From Maliibacterium massiliense (GTDB taxonomy: Bacteria; Bacillota; Clostridia; Christensenellales; Maliibacteriaceae): a DNA stretch of 64,000 bases. Positions 58,390 to 64,000 of this stretch are shown in pieces (within the stretch, counting starts at the first letter, position 1; each line of letters starts with the position of its first letter). The translations under genes and the position numbers were made by a program. The stretch lies in contig NZ_LR026983.1 in assembly GCF_900604345.1 (NCBI RefSeq), positions 558,001 to 622,000 of the forward strand. Direction: 5' to 3'. The notes under the pieces are model-generated. The model did not search any database. It had not been told where the DNA came from and was given only the letters and a program-made list of their open reading frames with translations.

Positions 58390-58812
58390 ATGCGCAAGGG
58401 CGCCCTGATTCTGCTCGCGCTTCTTCTGGCGCTTTTCCCGCTGTGCGGCTGCCTGCCCAAAGAGGCGGCCCCGCAGGCCAGCGCTCCGCAGGCGCCCACC
58501 ATCTACGCGCCCGACGTCACCCTGCACGTGGGCCAGCCCTTCCAGGCTATGCAGGGCGTGCAGGCGCTCGACGCGCGCGACGGGGACATTACGGCCAACG
58601 TGCAGGTAGAAGACAGCTCTGTCAACATAAAAAAAGGCGGCACCTACCAGGTGCGCTACAGCGTGACCAACAGCGCAGGCGTCACCTCCAGTGCGGTGCG
58701 CACGGTGGTGGTGGAGCAGCGTTTTCACTTCCCCAGCGCGCTTGTATGGCTGCTGCTGGGCGCATTATGTATCGGCGCGGGGGTACTGCTGGCCTGCCGC
58801 AGGCGCCGCTGA
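58390..58812 (+). CDS. Small cell-surface protein with DUF5011-like Ig domain
   Basis: A 140-residue protein. The N-terminal MRKGALILLALLLALF is a signal sequence ending in PLCGC, a possible lipobox. Residues about 38-110 form a bacterial Ig-like DUF5011 domain (LDARDGDITANVQVEDSSVN, GTYQVRYSVTNSAG). A second hydrophobic helix (about 117-134) and RRRR end the protein, as in anchored surface proteins. The two anchoring signals together are unusual. GGGAGG precedes the ATG. Function unknown. Confidence 0.8.
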   Translation: MRKGALILLALLLALFPLCGCLPKEAAPQASAPQAPTIYAPDVTLHVGQPFQAMQGVQALDARDGDITANVQVEDSSVNIKKGGTYQVRYSVTNSAGVTSSAVRTVVVEQRFHFPSALVWLLLGALCIGAGVLLACRRRR

Positions 58813-58843
58813 GAAACGCGCGCGGCGAAAGTAGAATTGTGCA

Positions 58844-58873
58844 TTGCCGCCGCCTGCCCTTGGGTGGTATAAT
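58844..58873 (+). promoter_or_regulatory. Promoter of pyrG
   Basis: TTGCCG (58844-58849), 18-base spacer, TATAAT (58868-58873). The transcript would begin near 58880 and carry a leader of about 280 bases. Confidence 0.7.
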
Positions 58874-58879
58874 AGCACT

Positions 58880-60771
<1,892 letters not shown>

Positions 60772-60802
60772 CACCATCACCTGCATGGAGGAGGTTCTGC
60801 TC

Positions 60803-61411
60803 ATGGAGAAGCCCCGCATCACCATCATCGATTACGGCATGGGCAATCTGGCCAGCGTCTCGCACGCCTTTACCCATATCGGCTGCAGCGTGCAGATCGT
60901 ATCGGAGCGCGCGCGCATCCTTGCAGCGGAGCGCCTGGTCTTTCCGGGCGTAGGGGCGTTCCCCGAGGCGATCGCGCGCGTGCGCGAAGAGCACCTGGAC
61001 GAGGCCATACTGGCCGTGGCGGCGCGCGGCACCCCTGTACTGGGCATCTGCCTGGGCATGCAGCTGATGTTCGCCGGCAGCCAGGAGTTTGGCTACCGCA
61101 AAGGGCTGGGCCTTTTTGCAGACACCATCGAGCGCATGGACGTGCCCTTAAAGACTCCGCACATGGGCTGGAACCAGGTGCGCGACAAAGCGGGCTGTCC
61201 CCTGCTTGCAGGCATTGACGGCGAAGCCTTCTATTTTGTGCACTCCTACTGGGCGCCCGATACAAGCGCGCCGCACGCGGCGGGCATCACAAATTACGGG
61301 CGGGATTTCGTCTCCGTGGCGCAGCAGGGCAACGTCTTTGGCGTGCAGTTCCATCCGGAAAAGAGCAGCGAGGCGGGCCTTGCGCTGCTGCAGAACTTTG
61401 TGACCTTATAA
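60803..61411 (+). CDS. hisH: Imidazole glycerol phosphate synthase, glutaminase subunit
   Basis: A 202-residue class I glutaminase giving ammonia to HisF in histidine synthesis. [12 protein letters not shown] near the start, [11 protein letters not shown] with nucleophile C83, PHMGWNQV, and QFHPEKSS with the catalytic His and Glu. GGAGG precedes the ATG at 60803. It lies between pyrG and hisF, apart from other his genes in the window. Confidence 0.95.
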   Translation: MEKPRITIIDYGMGNLASVSHAFTHIGCSVQIVSERARILAAERLVFPGVGAFPEAIARVREEHLDEAILAVAARGTPVLGICLGMQLMFAGSQEFGYRKGLGLFADTIERMDVPLKTPHMGWNQVRDKAGCPLLAGIDGEAFYFVHSYWAPDTSAPHAAGITNYGRDFVSVAQQGNVFGVQFHPEKSSEAGLALLQNFVTL

Positions 61412-61422
61412 GGAGGCGGCCC

Positions 61423-62193
61423 ATGCTTGCCAAACGCATCATCCCCTGCCTGGACGTGCGCGACGGGCGCGTCGTCAAAGGCGTGCACTTTGTGGATATC
61501 ATCGACGCGGGCGATCCGGTGTCCTGCGCGCGCGCCTACGACGCGGGCGGCGCCGATGAGCTGGTGCTGCTGGATATCACCGCCACGCACGAAGGGCGGC
61601 GCACCATGCTCGATGTGGTGCGCCGCGTAGCGGAGAACGTGTTCATCCCCTTTACCGTGGGCGGCGGCATCAACGATATCGACTACATCCGCCAGGTGCT
61701 GCTCGCCGGCGCGGACAAGGTATCCATCAACTCCGCGGCCGTGGCGGACCCTTCTCTCATCACCCGCAGCGCCCAGCGCTTTGGCAGCCAGTGCATCACC
61801 GTGGCGATGGACGTGAAAAAATGCGTGGACGGCTACCACGTCTTTGTGCACGGCGGCCGGCGGGATACCGGCATCGAAGCCGTGGGCTGGGCGAAGGAGG
61901 CGGTATCCCGCGGCGCGGGCGAGATCCTGCTGACCAGCATGGACGCAGACGGCACCAAGGCGGGCTACGATATGCAGATCACCCGCCAGATCGCCGCGTG
62001 TGTGCGCGTCCCCGTCATCGCCTCAGGCGGCGCGGGCAGCCTGGCGCACTTTGCCGAGGCGCTTGCCCCCGGCGCGGCCGACGCGGCGCTTGCGGCCTCC
62101 CTCTTCCACTTTAAGGAGCTGGAGATCATGCAGGTCAAGCGCTATCTGGCAGAGCGGGGCGTGGCGGTGCGCATCCCGCGCGCCCGCGCCTGA
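61423..62193 (+). CDS. hisF: Imidazole glycerol phosphate synthase, cyclase subunit
   Basis: A 256-residue TIM-barrel enzyme making imidazole glycerol phosphate and [17 protein letters not shown] holds the catalytic D11, VAMDVKK the second catalytic D130, and [18 protein letters not shown] and [15 protein letters not shown] are conserved. It follows hisH by eleven bases, forming the HisF-HisH complex. Confidence 0.96.
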   Translation: MLAKRIIPCLDVRDGRVVKGVHFVDIIDAGDPVSCARAYDAGGADELVLLDITATHEGRRTMLDVVRRVAENVFIPFTVGGGINDIDYIRQVLLAGADKVSINSAAVADPSLITRSAQRFGSQCITVAMDVKKCVDGYHVFVHGGRRDTGIEAVGWAKEAVSRGAGEILLTSMDADGTKAGYDMQITRQIAACVRVPVIASGGAGSLAHFAEALAPGAADAALAASLFHFKELEIMQVKRYLAERGVAVRIPRARA

Positions 62194-62639
62194 TGTTTAC
62201 CCGATTGCCCGCGCGACTTTTCCAATCATGCTCGGTGCAGCCCGCGCGCGGCTGATACTTGCAAGGCCGAAAGCCCGGGGCGCAAATTCTTCTGCCGCGC
62301 GTCCTTTGTGTGTGCCTGACGGTGCCAGACCGGCCGCCCGCTCCTGCGCGTACCTAAGGCTTTAAAAGGGCTTGGGGCGTACCCTGGGGCCGCATCCCCC
62401 GCCCACGGGCTTTTGTTTGTACCCCCTGCGCGCATGCAGGAGGCGCCTGAGAGCATCCCTTCGCATCTGTCGGCTGTGCCCTACGTTTACGCCTTGCCTC
62501 ACCCTCTGCATACCATGCCAACCCACACGCGGCCCCGGCGGGGACGCGTTTTCTCTGCCAGCGGGCAGCGCTGGTGCAACTGCCGCCGGTTCTGTGGTAT
62601 ACTCTATACAACAACCCATTTATAAGGAGGCATTTTCCC
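62194..62639. other. 446-base intergenic region without recognisable gene
   Basis: GC-rich spacer between hisF and the aldo/keto reductase. A TGG-preceded TATACT (62598-62603) is an extended -10 promoter for the reductase, without a clear -35. There is a CTGAGA at 62447 followed by ATCCCTTCGCATCTG, superficially like a TPP riboswitch fragment, but the other conserved parts are missing. No coding potential with a start signal. Confidence 0.6.
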
Positions 62640-63470
62640 ATGCAGATTCCAGTTCGCACCCTCAACAACGGCGTGCAGGTGCCCATGATTGGCTTTGGCA
62701 CCTGGCAGCTTGCCGACCCCAACGTGTGCTACGACGCGGTCACCCGCGCGCTGGAGGCAGGCTACCGCAGCATCGATACCGCCGCCATGTACCACAACGA
62801 GGAGGCCGTGGGCCGCGCCATCAAGGATTCGGGCATCCCACGCGAGGAGCTGTTCATCACCACCAAGCTTGCGCGCGACGACCGCTCCTACGATAAGGCC
62901 CTCGCCGCCTTTGACGTGAGCCTGGAGAAACTGGGCCTGGATTACGTGGACTTGTACCTGATCCACTGGCCGGGTACGGAGGAGCGCTTTGTGCCCTCCT
63001 GGAAGGCCTTCGGCAAAATCTACGAGCAGAAGCGTGCCCGCGCCATCGGCCTGAGCAACTTTTTGCAGCATCACCTCCAGACGCTGGAGGCGGAGACGGG
63101 CATCCTGCCCGCGAGCGACCAGCTTGAGTTCCACCCCTACCTCGCGCAGTCCGAAACGGAGGACTACTGCAAGGCCCACAACATCCTGGTGGAGGCCTGG
63201 AGCCCCCTGATGAGCGGCAAGGAGGCGCTGGGCGACGCGGTGATCGTGAATATCGCCAAACGGCACGGTAAAAGCCCCGCGCAGGTGATATTGCGCTGGC
63301 ACACCCAGTGCGGCCGCCGCGTCATCCCCCGCTCGGTCACGCCCGCGCGTATCGCGGAGAACCTGCAAATCTTTGATTTTTCCCTATCGCTGGACGAAAT
63401 CGCCGCGCTCAACGCGTTGTGCGTAAAAAACGTGCGCACCGGTCCGGATCCGGATACCTTTTTGGACTAA
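62640..63470 (+). CDS. Aldo/keto reductase
   Basis: A 276-residue NADPH-dependent oxidoreductase. The tetrad is D46, Y51, K76 and the His in LYLIHWPG; RSIDTAAMYHNE, IGLSNF and IPRSVTPARIAEN (cofactor binding) are conserved. It resembles 2,5-diketo-gluconate reductase/YvgN-type enzymes acting on glyoxals and other carbonyls; substrate unknown. AAGGAGG precedes the ATG. Confidence 0.93.
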   Translation: MQIPVRTLNNGVQVPMIGFGTWQLADPNVCYDAVTRALEAGYRSIDTAAMYHNEEAVGRAIKDSGIPREELFITTKLARDDRSYDKALAAFDVSLEKLGLDYVDLYLIHWPGTEERFVPSWKAFGKIYEQKRARAIGLSNFLQHHLQTLEAETGILPASDQLEFHPYLAQSETEDYCKAHNILVEAWSPLMSGKEALGDAVIVNIAKRHGKSPAQVILRWHTQCGRRVIPRSVTPARIAENLQIFDFSLSLDEIAALNALCVKNVRTGPDPDTFLD

Positions 63471-63489
63471 AAAAGCACGATACGGCAGC

Positions 63490-63523
63490 AAAAAGCGCCG
63501 GGCTGCATGGCCCGGCGCTTTTT
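63490..63523. terminator. Bidirectional terminator
   Basis: AAAAAGCGCCGGG pairs perfectly with CCCGGCGCTTTTT, with T-runs on both strands; it ends the plus-strand aldo/keto reductase and the convergent gene at the window edge. Confidence 0.92.
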
Positions 63524-63562
63524 GCTTCTTGCACTTTTACAGCTGCCTTGTGCCCGGCGCAT

Positions 63563-64000
63563 TCACCCCTGCAGGAACGCCTCCTCGATGCGCGCGTCCA
63601 GCGGCTCCCCCGCCACCAGCACGTACGCGCCCTGCGTCAGGGTGTAGGGGGTGAAGGTCACGCCGCAGGTGTTTGCCTCCATGCCGCCCGGCCAGTAATC
63701 CTGGTGCACCAGCGCAAAGGTACACCCGCCGCCTGTATAGATCACCGCCGCGTTGAGTTCAAAATAAGTATTGTACGCTGAAGCGTCGCGCGCCACCTCC
63801 TGCACGGCAAAGGGCAGCCGTGCAAGAAAGGGCTGCGCGTCTGCACGCGCCTGCGCGATCGCCGCCCTGTAGTCTGCCGCGCGCGCCTCGGCCTGCGCAC
63901 GGCTCATCCGGCGGGGCACCTGCGGGCAGTCGCCTCCCCTTTGCAGCATATATTCCTGCCCCGCGGCCTGCAGCGCCAAAAACGCGCGCCCATCCTCCTG
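63563..64000 (-). CDS. Partial CDS, C-terminal part of an unrecognised protein
   Basis: An open frame runs in from the right edge on the minus strand and stops at 63563; 145 residues are visible. Helical, Ala/Arg-rich first half (AQAEARAADYRAAIAQARADAQ), then YNTYFELNAAVIYTGGGC, DYWPGGMEANTCGVTFTPYTL and AGEPLDARIEEAFLQG. It may be a substrate-binding or enzyme domain but I cannot name a family. Confidence 0.6.
   Translation of the reverse strand, partial: QEDGRAFLALQAAGQEYMLQRGGDCPQVPRRMSRAQAEARAADYRAAIAQARADAQPFLARLPFAVQEVARDASAYNTYFELNAAVIYTGGGCTFALVHQDYWPGGMEANTCGVTFTPYTLTQGAYVLVAGEPLDARIEEAFLQG

Noticed and set aside
62447-62480. CTGAGA followed by ATCCCTTCGCATCTG, resembling a TPP riboswitch
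   Set aside because: The GAACCTGA and second conserved arm are missing and the downstream gene is an aldo/keto reductase.

Overview
The window is a GC-rich chromosomal segment from an anaerobic Gram-positive bacterium, most likely a member of Clostridia (Bacillota). The evidence is the tmk-darA-holB-ricT cluster and the yaaO-type decarboxylase next to it, clostridial [FeFe] hydrogenases, rubrerythrin, rubredoxin and FprA, the GlgC/GlgD pair, perfect AGGAGG ribosome binding sites, and 16S/23S genes of clostridial type. The exact order cannot be fixed by eye; a Christensenellales-like lineage is only a guess. I see no plasmid, phage, IS element or CRISPR array.

Layout. (1) 1-27.7 kb lies almost entirely on the minus strand: a SpoIID/SH3/DUF4214 surface protein, a two-cluster ferredoxin, the operon membrane protein - decarboxylase - HAD phosphatase - tmk - darA - holB - ricT, then greA-lysS under a consensus promoter, dusB, a small secreted protein and a 1573-residue multi-PAS GGDEF/EAL protein. 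A complete rRNA operon (16S-23S-5S-tRNA-Asn) with its promoter and terminator follows at 18.4-23.8 kb, then phosphoglucomutase, FprA flavoprotein, rubredoxin and a DUF1858 protein. (2) 27.8-33 kb: divergently, an RsmC-like methyltransferase and an Fe-S aldo/keto reductase; on the minus strand a cysK - amidohydrolase - PHP - AEC-transporter operon. (3) 33.4-44.5 kb: a plus-strand glycogen locus glgB-glgC-glgD-glgA, glgP and a GH13 debranching-type hydrolase. (4) 44.6-50.5 kb: a PadR regulator with a membrane partner; a minus-strand DUF134-Mrp-C_GCAxxG-NifX-like operon behind a striking double palindromic operator; and tenA-MFS-isochorismatase. (5) 50.6-55.4 kb: a hydrogenase operon of thioredoxin-like 2Fe-2S protein, sensor-type [FeFe] hydrogenase with PAS, SpoIIE-type phosphatase and group B-like [FeFe] hydrogenase. 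(6) 56-64 kb: ZIP metal transporter, flavin reductase-rubredoxin fusion plus rubrerythrin, a small lipoprotein, pyrG with a long leader, hisH-hisF, another aldo/keto reductase and a partial gene at the edge.

How it works together. The glycogen block makes ADP-glucose (GlgC/GlgD), polymerises (GlgA), branches (GlgB) and degrades (GlgP, GH13) glucan; the phosphoglucomutase at 24 kb supplies or consumes glucose-1-phosphate. FprA, rubredoxin, the flavin reductase-rubredoxin fusion and rubrerythrin together form an oxygen/NO/peroxide detoxification set for an anaerobe. The hydrogenase operon looks like H2 or redox sensing coupled to a phosphatase.

The most unusual signals are low-complexity basic tails: Lys/Ala/Pro-rich, histone H1-like tails at the C-terminus of GlgB and the N-terminus of GlgA, and an Arg/Gly/Pro-rich tail on RicT; the paired TGTGCATATGCACA palindromes at the DUF134 promoter; and a decarboxylase beta-subunit-like GGADGPT motif in a small PadR-linked membrane protein.
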